Below, piece after piece: positions 1 to 6,355 of a DNA stretch of 10,011 nucleotides. The position numbers and the translations under genes are program-made. Below the pieces are notes generated by a model. The model was given only the letters and a program-made list of their open reading frames with translations, ran no database searches and had not been told where the DNA came from. This DNA comes from Candidatus Bathyarchaeota archaeon. Lineage in GTDB: Archaea; Thermoproteota; Bathyarchaeia; Bathyarchaeales; WUQV01. The stretch covers positions 1-10,011 of the forward strand of contig WUQV01000042.1 of assembly GCA_009889585.1 (NCBI GenBank), written 5' to 3'. Each line of letters begins with the position of its first letter. Position 1 is the stretch's first letter.

Positions 1-405
1 ATATACCATAAGGTCACAAATGAGATAGTTAACGAAGCAAAACGCAAGAGGGCCTCCACTATAATCCTTGAAAACCTTAAAAACATCAAAAGGAAAAAGA
101 GGTCGAGGGAGCTTAACGGAAGGCTTAACAGGTGGAGCTTTAGAAAACTTCAAACGATCGTAGACTATAAAGCTAAGCTCGCGGGCATGAACGTCGTATA
201 CGTGAAGGCTAAGGGAACCTCATCTCTATGCCCGACATGTGGGGTTAGGCTAAGCCCGAATGGGCATAGGATGATGAGGTGCCGGAAGTGCGGAATGGAG
301 CAGGATAGAGATATCATCGCCGTGAGAAACCTGCTTCGCAAGCATTTAGCACAGATAGATGTGCCCTCTTCGTCCGTTCAGGGCGAAAGCCCTCCCATGA
401 CATGA
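1..405 (+). CDS. tnpB: TnpB-family RNA-guided nuclease (IS200/IS605 OrfB), C-terminal part
   Basis: The reading frame is open from the first base, so the N-terminal half lies outside the window; 134 residues are visible. It contains the RuvC-II region (ILENLKNI, with the probable catalytic Glu at residue 25), then a basic linker (WSFRKL), then a zinc ribbon (CPTC at residues 77-80, CRKC at about 97-100) and the RuvC-III motif DRDIIAVRNLL with its catalytic Asp. That order is characteristic of TnpB. TnpB proteins of this family cut DNA under guidance of an RNA read from the transposon's right end. The stop codon sits inside the right-end hairpin, as is usual for these elements. No TnpA is visible. 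The C-terminal portion looks undamaged; whether the whole gene is intact cannot be judged here. Confidence 0.9.
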   Translation: MYHKVTNEIVNEAKRKRASTIILENLKNIKRKKRSRELNGRLNRWSFRKLQTIVDYKAKLAGMNVVYVKAKGTSSLCPTCGVRLSPNGHRMMRCRKCGMEQDRDIIAVRNLLRKHLAQIDVPSSSVQGESPPMT

Positions 406-411
406 GGAGGG
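381..411 (+). mobile_element. IS200/IS605-type right end: two overlapping hairpins, probable 3' end of the guide (omega) RNA
   Basis: GGGC-GAAA-GCCC (381-392) makes a 4-bp stem with a GNRA tetraloop. It overlaps a second hairpin, CCCTCC (390-395) pairing with GGAGGG (406-411). Both overlap the tnpB stop codon. In IS200/IS605 elements an imperfect hairpin at the right end is recognised by the transposase, and the transcript of this end serves as TnpB's guide RNA. The position is seen; the role follows from the family. The exact cleavage point, probably within the next 10-20 bases, cannot be fixed. Confidence 0.55.
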
Positions 412-420
412 AAGGCCTAG

Positions 421-510
421 TTATGCAAGTTAACGCTAGGTCAGAACGGCAAGGGAACGGAAAGGGCCAGCTTAGAGATAGATGAGATCCTTTATGGGGA
501 GGGCTTATGA
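421..510 (+). pseudogene. Antitoxin remnant (VapB-like C-terminus) cut off at the transposon end
   Basis: A frame open only from 421 (just after a TAG at 418-420) encodes a 29-residue tail ending ...ASLEIDEILYGEGL and stops at 508-510. Its TGA overlaps the ATG of the downstream PIN toxin (ATGA, 507-510), the standard layout of an antitoxin-toxin operon. No start codon or DNA-binding domain remains, and the frame begins within about ten bases of the IS right end. The TnpB element therefore appears to have inserted into, or deleted, the front of the antitoxin gene. Assignment as antitoxin rests on position and the overlap, not on a recognised domain. Confidence 0.45.
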
Positions 511-912
511 TCCTCCTTGACTCAAGCTTTATAGTGGCTTGCTCAAACGAAGTCGATGAAAACCACGTCAAAGCCCTCTAAACGGCAAAGGAGATAGACA
601 AGGGCAAATACGGGACGCCAGCCATCACGGACTACGTTTTCGACGAAGTCGTCACGGTCATGCTAGCGAAGACGAAGAACTTAGCTAAGGTCGTAGATAG
701 GAGAGGCGCTGCTGAATGCGACCATCCTATTCAGAATAGACGAAAGCTTGTTCAACTTAGCGTGGGATATATTCAAGGGGCAAAAGAAGCCGAGCTTAAG
801 CTTCACAGATTGCACTAGCTTAGCGGTATGTAAAGCGAACGGTATATCAAACGTGGCGACGTTCGACGAGGACTTTCGAGAGTTCGATTGGCTCATCATA
901 ATCGGGCTTTGA
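507..912 (+). pseudogene. VapC-type PIN-domain ribonuclease toxin, broken
   Basis: Reading from the ATG at 507 gives MILLDSSFIVA, the N-terminal PIN motif with its first catalytic Asp. An in-frame TAA follows at 579-581, after which the same frame continues with a recognisable PIN middle part (YVFDEVVTVMLAK). A one-base shift near 710-718 is needed to reach the C-terminal part, which holds SFTDCTSLAVCKANGI and ATFDEDF with the remaining acidic residues, ending at TGA 910-912. Repaired, it would be about 135 residues, normal for a VapC. PIN toxins cleave RNA, typically tRNA or rRNA. With a stop and a frameshift it cannot make a full toxin, consistent with its antitoxin also being destroyed. 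Confidence 0.8.
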
Positions 913-1080
913 CGCGTTATCATTCTCACGACTGCCCCTTGCTTTGACTAGTATGAAAAGCGATGTTTTTAGCGGTTAAGCCTCCTTTAAGACGTACAAA
1001 CTTAACCCCAGCCTTAACGTAATAGTTATTGGTCGAATGCACGCCTACCACATAAGGCCTATTAAAGGCTTGTAAACGCA

Positions 1081-1085
1081 GAGGT
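1081..1085 (+). promoter_or_regulatory. Ribosome binding site of nep1
   Basis: GAGGT lies seven bases before the TTG at 1093 and matches the anti-Shine-Dalgarno end of archaeal 16S rRNA. It supports the TTG as the true start, since no ATG or GTG gives the conserved Nep1 N-terminus. Confidence 0.6.
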
Positions 1086-1092
1086 CCATCGC

Positions 1093-1803
1093 TTGTTAAC
1101 CTTAATCATAGCCGAATCCGCCTTAGAGATCGTCCCGAAGGAGCTATGGAATCACCCGGCCGTGAGACGTTACGCCGAAAGAAGGCGTAAGGAGCCGAGC
1201 AAGACGTTGCTCGATCGCTCATATCATCATTCGGCTATGAAGGCCTTGTCGAACGGCGAGAAACGAGGCCGCCCTGACATAATCCACTTCGCCCTCCTCG
1301 AGGCGTTAGGGTCGCCGTTAAACATCGAGGGCTTGCTCAAGGTTTACGTTCATGCGTTGAACGATTACGTAATCGATGTCAACCCTAAGACGAGGTTGCC
1401 GAGGAATTACGAAAGGTTCATCGGCTTAATCGAACAATTGTTCGAACTTCATAAGGTTCCGCCGTCGGGCCCGGCTTTGCTAAGGTTGGAGCGCAAGAGC
1501 TTGCCCGACTTGATCAAATGCATCGAGCCGGATTACGTAATGATCTTCGATGAAGGAGGCGTTCGTCGAACCGTTGAGGAGGCCGTCCGAAGGTTTTCCG
1601 ATAGGCGAAGGCCAGTCGTCATAGTCGGAGGCTTCCCTAGCGGGCGTTTCACGGAGACCACCCTTAAGCTCGCGGACGAAGTCGTTTGCATCGACCCAGA
1701 GGTCCTTGAGGCATGGGTTGTAGTGACTAGAGTTATTTACGAATACGAACGAATGATCTCCTTACCATGGAAGAGGTTAAGTGAACGATATTATCAACTT
1801 TAA
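1093..1803 (+). CDS. nep1: Nep1 (Emg1) 16S rRNA pseudouridine N1-methyltransferase
   Basis: This 236-residue protein matches the whole Nep1 family length. Nep1 is a SPOUT-fold, SAM-dependent enzyme that methylates N1 of a hypermodified pseudouridine in the small-subunit rRNA and assists ribosome assembly. Visible family motifs in order: an N-terminal LIIAESALEIVP (4-15), LLDRSYHHSAM (39-49), KRGRPDIIHF (57-66) with rRNA-binding and catalytic-site residues, the RLPRNYERFIGLIEQL block (about 100-115), the glycine-rich SAM-loop VGGFPSGRF (about 178-186), and a C-terminal IDPEVLEAWVVVTRVIYEYE. No key motif is missing. The start is TTG with a good ribosome binding site seven bases upstream. It appears monocistronic: a toxin pseudogene precedes it and a convergent TldD pseudogene follows. 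It is the only intact housekeeping gene in the left half of the window. Confidence 0.95.
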   Translation: MLTLIIAESALEIVPKELWNHPAVRRYAERRRKEPSKTLLDRSYHHSAMKALSNGEKRGRPDIIHFALLEALGSPLNIEGLLKVYVHALNDYVIDVNPKTRLPRNYERFIGLIEQLFELHKVPPSGPALLRLERKSLPDLIKCIEPDYVMIFDEGGVRRTVEEAVRRFSDRRRPVVIVGGFPSGRFTETTLKLADEVVCIDPEVLEAWVVVTRVIYEYERMISLPWKRLSERYYQL

Positions 1804-1847
1804 GTAGCTAAGGATGAAGAACATGACGTTTTCAACTCTTAGACTAA

Positions 1848-1877
1848 GCGTTCTAACGTCCTTTGATGAAAGAACGC
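1848..1877. terminator. Hairpin between convergent nep1 and the TldD/PmbA pseudogene
   Basis: GCGTTCT (1848-1854) pairs perfectly with AGAACGC (1871-1877) across a 16-base loop. It begins 45 bases after the nep1 stop and about 34 bases beyond the end of the opposing pseudogene, where a two-way transcription stop would sit. There is no strong T-tract on either side, so the role is an inference from position. Confidence 0.3.
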
Positions 1878-1910
1878 CTTATCATCAAGAGGTTAAACGA
1901 GGCCTATTTC

Positions 1911-2760
1911 CTAAGCTGCGCCTGCTATTCGAGCTTCCTTAACCCTGATGATAGGCAGAGTTACGCCAGCCTCCTCCCTTGCTTCCTTCGATACAACATC
2001 CACACCCTTGAGGAGGTCGAGGGCCGTCGAGCCTAATAGGGCGTTCTTTACTGGGTAGACGAGTTTGCCCTTTCTCGATTTCGAAGCCGAAGTCTATCGT
2101 CGTCGAAATCGGCCCCGTTATAGGATCAGCCGTGGGGAATTCGGCTTCGAAGTACACGCCCTCTTTTACGTCGCTTATCGTCTCCTCAAGGCTCCAATCG
2201 CGAGGTGAAACCTTGACGTTAGACGAGCGTATCCTGACGTGAGTTCTACAGTCCGGCCTAAAGGCATTGGCCGTAGTTTCCACTTTGGCTTTGTTCGCCG
2301 TGTACGAATTGTGCAAATGCGTCCTTAGGATCCCGCCTTCGATGACAACGTTCCGCTTCCTCGGCGTCCCCTCCGTCGTACGTCAAAGGGAATATGCCGC
2401 CCTATATCGTCCCATCGTCGATTATCGTTATTCGATCGGAGGCTATCGGCTCCCCTAATCTATTCGTTAAGAAGGGCCTCTCCCTTTGAACGTCTTCGGC
2501 GTTAGCAGCCAACCCTACGATCGACGTGATCAAGTAAAACGTCGGTATGAAGTCGAAGATCACAGGAAGGGCCTTCGTCTCGACCTTCTTAGCCTTAAGG
2601 TATCAGGGGCCCTATCTTGACGATTTTATCCGCGTCAATACGTGGCCCACGACGTAGCCCTGAATCCAGCGATGACGCTTACGTACTTGGAGGTTTTCCA
2701 ATCTAGTCTAACTTAAGGCTCTCTTGAAGGAGAATCCGCCCTTAAGCTCTTCTCCTAACA
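1911..2760 (-). pseudogene. TldD/PmbA-family metalloprotease, N-terminally truncated and frameshifted
   Basis: Reading the minus strand from about 2760 down gives a patchwork of a TldD/PmbA C-terminal domain. Visible pieces in family order: YVSVIAGFRA, IDADKIVKIG, PVIFDFIPTFYLITSIVGLA, EDVQRERPFLTNRLGEPIAS, ITIIDDGTI, then TPRKRNVVIEGGILRTHLHN, SYTANKAKVETTANAFR, RIRSSNVKVSPRDWSLEETI, EGVYFEAEFPTADPITGPIS, and KLVYPVKNALLGSTALDLL up to the stop at 1913-1911. Damage includes an in-frame TAG at 2404-2402, stops near 2600-2615, a frameshift near 2380-2400 and another near 2065-2072. The N-terminal half of the protein (about 200 residues, which would carry the metal-binding motif in TldD) is absent; the toxin-antitoxin operon lies where it should be. 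TldD/TldE act together in processing peptides; a partner gene is not in view. Confidence 0.8.
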
Positions 2761-2838
2761 TTCATGCTTCTCAGCATCCAGTTATCCTCTCTTATCAAGC
2801 TGTCATCATATCCACATTCAGCATTTATGTTCCTTAAC

Positions 2839-3378
2839 CTATCTAAATCTCTTCGCTACTTCTATTGCTTCTCTCATCCTCTCTGGGGTAATCCATAAAC
2901 CCTTTCTTATTGATTCTTTAAGCAAAAATTCATATTCTTCACTATCCTTTATTAGGCCTGTCCTCAAGGCATCTAGCAGTATTTCGGTAAACCATTTAGC
3001 TTTAACTCCTAGTTCCTTAGCTATATTCTGGGCCTCTTCATCGTTAGTAAGGGCGATGCTAGCTTCGGTCTCCATCGCAAGCGCTATCACTTCTCCCTCC
3101 CCAGGACCTAGGACTGGTTTAAGTTCCCTCAGGACTCTTAATCCATCCTTCGTTTCCACACTTTTAACCTTCAGCCAGCCTTCTTCGTGGGCTCGAATGA
3201 TGTGAACAAGGTCCTCCGGCATCCGTTCCCAAGCCTCGGTTATGGGCTTCACGACCTCGATCCAAACGCCAGCGGGGACGATAACTTCTCCATACAATTC
3301 TTTTAAGAAGCTGAGCTTGTTAAGCTTGCCGAGGTATATTAAGGGAGTGGCATTGGAAACAGCCGTCAATAAAATCAC
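2839..3378 (-). CDS. DUF3368 PIN-like toxin (VapC type) of an antitoxin-toxin operon
   Basis: The 179-residue product matches DUF3368, a PIN-like family usually encoded behind a UPF0175 antitoxin. Motifs: VSNATPLIYLGKL at the N-terminus (residues 7-19; Asn9 stands where many members have Asp, a common variant), a GEVIVPAGVWIEVV strand-helix (30-43), LGPGEGEVIALA (90-101) with Glu94 and Glu96 as likely metal ligands, then SIALTNDEEAQNIAKELGV (about 107-125) with Asp113. Such proteins are thought to be RNases held inactive by their partner. The start is GTG at 3378-3376, overlapping the antitoxin stop (3377-3375) by four bases, so translation is probably coupled. The frame is complete, unlike the PIN toxin at 507-912, and belongs to a different family. 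Confidence 0.88.
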   Translation of the reverse strand: MILLTAVSNATPLIYLGKLNKLSFLKELYGEVIVPAGVWIEVVKPITEAWERMPEDLVHIIRAHEEGWLKVKSVETKDGLRVLRELKPVLGPGEGEVIALAMETEASIALTNDEEAQNIAKELGVKAKWFTEILLDALRTGLIKDSEEYEFLLKESIRKGLWITPERMREAIEVAKRFR

Positions 3379-3626
3379 TTTTTATAATCTTGGGACACCT
3401 CTGGCGCTCTGATGGGAACCCTTGCCCTCGCCCTTACTTCGTCAAACTTTCTAAACCCTAAACCTGACATCTCGGCGGCCTTGCCAATGGAGACATCCCC
3501 CCTCATGTAAGATTGAAGGGCTACTCTGACCTGCTTAGGCAGAGACTCGATGAAATCCCAGTCTAAAGGCTCTATCAAGTCATCTTCCTTGAACCAGTAC
3601 CTTTCATACTTTAATTTTAGATCCAT
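3375..3626 (-). CDS. UPF0175-family antitoxin
   Basis: An 83-residue protein with the UPF0175 signature SYMRGDVSIGKAAEMSGLGFRKF in its second half: a helix-turn-helix-like segment in which 'G-x-S-x-G-K-A-A-E-x-x-G' is typical. The N-terminal part (KYERYWFKEDDLIEPLDWDF) is charged and probably forms the toxin-binding or family-variable region. UPF0175 proteins act as DNA-binding antitoxins that usually repress their own operon. I chose the ATG at 3626-3624; an upstream GTG at 3671 would add 15 residues (MICIKFREIRKSGSS) that do not resemble the family and would lie across the likely transcription start. It is the first gene of the operon and overlaps the toxin by four bases. Confidence 0.82.
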   Translation of the reverse strand: MDLKLKYERYWFKEDDLIEPLDWDFIESLPKQVRVALQSYMRGDVSIGKAAEMSGLGFRKFDEVRARARVPIRAPEVSQDYKK

Positions 3627-3672
3627 AGATGAACCGCTCTTCCGAATTTCACGGAATTTAATACAAATCACA

Positions 3673-3682
3673 CATAAATAAG
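3673..3682 (-). promoter_or_regulatory. Probable TATA box of the antitoxin-toxin operon
   Basis: On the minus strand CTTATTTATG is a good archaeal box A match. Transcription would start about 25 bases later, near 3652, leaving a short leader before the ATG at 3626. This placement favours that ATG over the GTG at 3671. Confidence 0.45.
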
Positions 3683-3865
3683 GGTTCGCTTCACGTTAAC
3701 ACCCATTAAAGCAAGCATTCTCGCTTTATTCCTCGGCGATGGCACGCCACCTTAGCTCTATTCGAGTTCGAAACCGCCGAAGATTCGCTGTTTTCATAGG
3801 ATTAGGCTGTCGGAAAACGCTTATAGGTCTATTACTTGACAATCCCGATGAGCCTTGATGATGTG

Positions 3866-4555
3866 AGCCGCGAGATTTAAGGCCATCGGCTCTGACGAGA
3901 GGCTCATCTCCTCCCTATCCAAGTATAGGATGGTGAATTACGCTTTAGGTCATCCGTAAGGTACGACGTTAAGAGCCTCTTCAAGCTACATAAAGCCGTT
4001 TACGAGGAGATAAGGAGCGCCTTCAACTCGCCGTCTAGGCTTACCATCGACGCGATGAGGCGAGCGCTATGGATCTACGGCAGGTGGAGGAAGGACAAAA
4101 GCGCCAAAACGCCTTTCATGAGGAAGGAATCGATGATCTCAGTGCCCGATCAATCGTTGACTTTCAATCGGACTTGGGCATCTATATTGACCTTTGAGGG
4201 AAGGGTTACAGTAAAGCTGCTTTACGTCGAAGAATACCACAGCAGGTACAAGGGTCAAAGGCTTAAGGAAGCTAGGCTGGTCGAAAGGAGGGATAACGCT
4301 TCGGCTTAACCGCATATTCGAGAAAGAAACCCCGAGGACGGATGTTGAGGACGTCATTGGCATAGACCTTAACTTCAGGAACGTGACGATTGCCTCCAAG
4401 GATGGCGTTGAAAGGTTCGAGACGAATGCTCTTGAAGTCGCATTAAGGCATAAGAAGGCTATGGAGGGCATCCAAAGGCTCATCCATGTCCTTAAGCGAC
4501 GTCTAGGCTACGTCAAAGAAGCCCTGCCATTGGCATGTAGCCGAGACCCACTTTT
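3866..4555 (+). pseudogene. tnpB: Second TnpB (IS200/IS605 OrfB) copy, frameshifted and lacking its C-terminal nuclease part
   Basis: Three frames are needed. The first holds ARFKAIGSDERLISSLSKYR and VNYALGHP, the TnpB N-terminal helix region, ending in TAA 3957-3959. The second gives SLFKLHKAVYEEIRSAF, DAMRRALWIYGRWRKDKSAK, SLTFNRTWASILTFEGRVTV and ARLVERRDNAS up to TAA 4307-4309. The third, from 4302, gives RLNRIFEKETPRTDVEDVIG and the RuvC-I motif GIDLNFRNVTIASKDG, whose catalytic Asp is codon 4365-4367. After about 4520 TnpB similarity fades: the RuvC-II Glu, zinc ribbon and RuvC-III Asp are all missing. At 4525-4542 the sequence AGCCCTGCCATTGGCATG resembles the right end of the first element (389-404), suggesting an internal deletion that kept the end. 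Non-functional as a nuclease. Confidence 0.8.
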
Positions 4556-4763
4556 AGGAGCCCCTCCCTTCTCAGATGAAGGTATTATCCCTGCCTTTAG
4601 ACATCGGTTCATATACGGCATACGCTTAAGAGCCGTTAGACATGGATGGGTATAGCCTAAGTCGATTCACCTTCACGATCGAGTCGGGAGCTCTTGGCGA
4701 GGTTATGTAAATTCATCAACCTTTTCCGCTTGGACTAAGCTCCTCAGCAATGGGCAGGGTTGC

Positions 4764-4796
4764 CCTTGATCAAGGCACGTTCAACCAAACGTTGAA
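4764..4796. promoter_or_regulatory. Two inverted repeats abutting the TATA box of the HEPN gene; candidate operator
   Basis: CCTTGATCAAGG (4764-4775) is a perfect 12-base palindrome, preceded by the small hairpin GGGCA-GGGT-TGCCC (4752-4765). Four bases on, TTCAAC (4780-4785) and GTTGAA (4791-4796) form a perfect 6-bp inverted repeat with a 5-base spacer, ending exactly where the TATA box begins. Inverted repeats touching box A are typical repressor or activator sites in archaea; no regulator is identified. Confidence 0.4.
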
Positions 4797-4804
4797 TTTA
4801 TAAA
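4797..4804 (+). promoter_or_regulatory. TATA box of the HEPN gene at 4832
   Basis: TTTATAAA is a near-ideal archaeal box A. Transcription would start about 26 bases downstream, near 4826, only a few bases before the ATG at 4832, so the mRNA is probably leaderless. No Shine-Dalgarno sequence is present, in agreement. Confidence 0.65.
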
Positions 4805-4831
4805 GACGTATGCCCAAAGTGAAACGGGCGT

Positions 4832-5209
4832 ATGAAAGCAATTGAGCATTTGAAAAATGCTGAGAATTATTACGAGATTGGGGTGAAGGAGTATCAAGAG
4901 GGAAGGAGGACCGGGGATTTAATACGGATGCGAGAGGGTTGCGAGAAGGTTTTCCACGCGTACGTTGAAGCTTGCGCTTCGCTAATTCATAAAGGAGGGC
5001 TTCCGGAGCCAGAGTCGCATGGTGAGAGGGCGGAGGTATTGTATAAACTCGGGGAGAAGCGGCTTATCGAAATAGGAAGGGACGCTCTCGTATTCTTACA
5101 TAAGTACGCTTATTATGACTCGAGGATGCTCTTTGAAAATATCGAGGAGAGCATGAAGGATGTCGAAGAAGCGATAGATTACGTGAGACGAAAGGTTTTG
5201 AAAGCATAA
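4832..5209 (+). CDS. PaREP1-like HEPN-domain protein
   Basis: A 125-residue, almost entirely helical protein of the archaeal PaREP1-like group in the HEPN superfamily. Features: an N-terminal helix (HLKNAENYYEIGVKEYQEG), then RMREGCEKVFHAYVEACASL (32-51) typical of the second HEPN helix, PESHGERAEVLYKLG (60-74), and a conserved C-terminal block RDALVFLHKYAYYDSRML. In that block Arg83 and His90 form the R-x6-H motif, which in active HEPN proteins builds the RNase site. The function in the cell is unknown; many HEPN proteins are RNase toxins or defence effectors, and some are inactive RNA-binding forms. No nucleotidyltransferase (MNT) antitoxin lies beside it. It has a strong promoter of its own and a probable leaderless transcript. 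A distant paralogue lies convergently at 5689-6099. Confidence 0.8.
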   Translation: MKAIEHLKNAENYYEIGVKEYQEGRRTGDLIRMREGCEKVFHAYVEACASLIHKGGLPEPESHGERAEVLYKLGEKRLIEIGRDALVFLHKYAYYDSRMLFENIEESMKDVEEAIDYVRRKVLKA

Positions 5210-5688
5210 GTGCTATTGATATTTTAATGATTTCTTTAAAGCATGCATGCTATTCTTCAACATATCATCATTTAAGTCAGATAGTTATAAATGGGCTTAA
5301 GCTTCTGCAAGTCAGTTTTAACGTTCAAGCTATATTTTGGATTCCCACCTTTGCTATCTTGCTCTAATAGCTGGGCACAGAAGACTATTTCATTCTCAAC
5401 CTGAAGTTCATTACTTCTGAGGCTTTTCCTTAATGAAGTGCAATCGCTCAATTTCATGAAACTATCCATATTTCATTGAAACCAGTATCATGCCTCTCAT
5501 CTCATCATATCAACTACTTCGTAGCTTTGAAAGCCCTACTTATCTAATCATTTAGATCGTGAACGCCTTCCTCTATATCTAGATCTCTTGGTACTTATGA
5601 TAGAACTTACTTAATGTAATATTCTATTTCTTCCATAAGCTCCTCTATAGCCCCTTTCACAAACTCCATCTTGCTTAGGAAGCTCGTG
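5210..5688 (-). pseudogene. AT-rich stretch with a decayed, unidentified minus-strand gene
   Basis: Between the two HEPN genes the DNA is clearly richer in A+T. On the minus strand a 65-codon frame (5469-5272) contains ELQVENEIVFCAQLLEQD and NPKYSLNVKTDLQKLKPIYN. It ends at TAA, but one inserted base would let it continue as LNDDMLKNSMHALKKSLKYQ to a TAG near 5213. Further upstream, 5600-5520 minus reads VPRDLDIEEGVHDLND and ISRAFKATK with a TAG between them. I do not recognise the protein. A separate 20-codon minus frame (5669-5607, MEFVKGAIEELMEEIEYYIK) starts 20 bases after the HEPN stop at 5689; it could be a very small gene or a leftover C-terminus. None of this can be assigned a function. 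Confidence 0.3.
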
Positions 5689-6099
5689 CTATTCTCTTAA
5701 AGCCTCCTCCACGTCATCGATGTATCTCTTAACCTTCAATATGTCGTCCCTAATCCCCTCGATTAAGTACTCCCCCTCATAAAAACACATCTCATGGAGG
5801 TAATGCTCCCTTGCGCCAAACCTATCACGAAAACCCATAGCCCTAATTCTGGGGTCCTTCAGTTCAAGCGAGTTTAAAGCCAGCCTTCTATCCCTATGCG
5901 ACTTAATCCTCTCCTCAGGAAAGCCTCTCCCGATTAAGAGGGCATTCGTGGCTTGAAGGACGGCGTTCCAAGCCTCCTCAGCCGCATCCCTGATCGTAAC
6001 GTCGCTTTTTTCCTTCTCCTCCCTTTCAAACTCAGCTAGGGCAGCTTCAAGGAACTTTTTGGCTTCAGAAACGTAGTAGGAAACCCTCTCCTCAGACAT
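5689..6099 (-). CDS. PaREP1-like HEPN-domain protein
   Basis: A 136-residue helical protein resembling archaeal PaREP1. The N-terminal half has a long charged helix (SEAKKFLEAALAEFEREEKE) and the family block RDAAEEAWNAVLQATNALLI (37-56). The C-terminal half has GAREHYLHEMCFYEGEYL, in which Arg97 and His102 make the R-x4-H motif of the HEPN RNase centre, and a final helix (ILKVKRYIDDVEEAL). It is diverged from the HEPN protein at 4832 but shares the layout, so the two probably come from related accessory families, not a recent duplication. The ATG at 6099-6097 is preceded by GTGAGG, a reasonable ribosome binding site. No antitoxin-like partner is recognised next to it. Function beyond possible RNA binding or cleavage is unknown. 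Confidence 0.8.
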   Translation of the reverse strand: MSEERVSYYVSEAKKFLEAALAEFEREEKEKSDVTIRDAAEEAWNAVLQATNALLIGRGFPEERIKSHRDRRLALNSLELKDPRIRAMGFRDRFGAREHYLHEMCFYEGEYLIEGIRDDILKVKRYIDDVEEALRE

Positions 6100-6355
6100 T
6101 TGGCCTCACGTCTCACGTATCATTCAGTTTGTATTAGGTTAAAGTTTCCTTAAAACTTGCTCCCGCGATTAGGTTTTCCAAAAGGATGAGCCTTTCCTTG
6201 GCTTATGGAGCTGACACGTCGGCCGATGCCTATCTCCAAGGATCGATGACCTATCTTAAGACGGAAGGGGAAGCGCCCGTGTAGCAAAAGGCCTTAAAAA
6301 GCTATGCTTACATCCCAAGGGGATTTGAAGTTATAACGTTGTAATGTGCGTTGAT
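6100..6355. other. No intact gene; possible coding remnant on the plus strand
   Basis: The plus strand from 6184 reads MSLSLAYGADTSADAYLQGS and continues to a TAG near 6285, then KALKSYAYIPRGFEVI in the next stretch. These look protein-like but have stops within about 35 codons, and I do not recognise them. The first 40 bases upstream of the HEPN gene probably hold its promoter. Confidence 0.25.

Noticed and set aside
314..929. Two minus-strand frames opposite TnpB and the VapC pseudogene (314-571 and 681-929)
   Set aside because: They are shadows: the opposite strand carries recognisable TnpB and PIN motifs, and these translations resemble nothing.
2267..2458. Plus-strand 63-codon frame
   Set aside because: It overlaps the better-supported TldD/PmbA remnant on the minus strand.
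3769..3783. tRNA T-arm-like GTTCGAAAC
   Set aside because: The flanking bases do not pair as a T-stem beyond one pair, and no acceptor or anticodon arm can be drawn.
3845..3897. Possible C/D box small RNA (TGATGA followed by CTGA)
   Set aside because: There is no internal D'/C' pair at proper spacing and the stretch is explained by the N-terminal part of the TnpB remnant.
4139..4483. Minus-strand 114-codon frame
   Set aside because: Opposite a clear TnpB remnant containing the RuvC-I motif; the translation is not protein-like.
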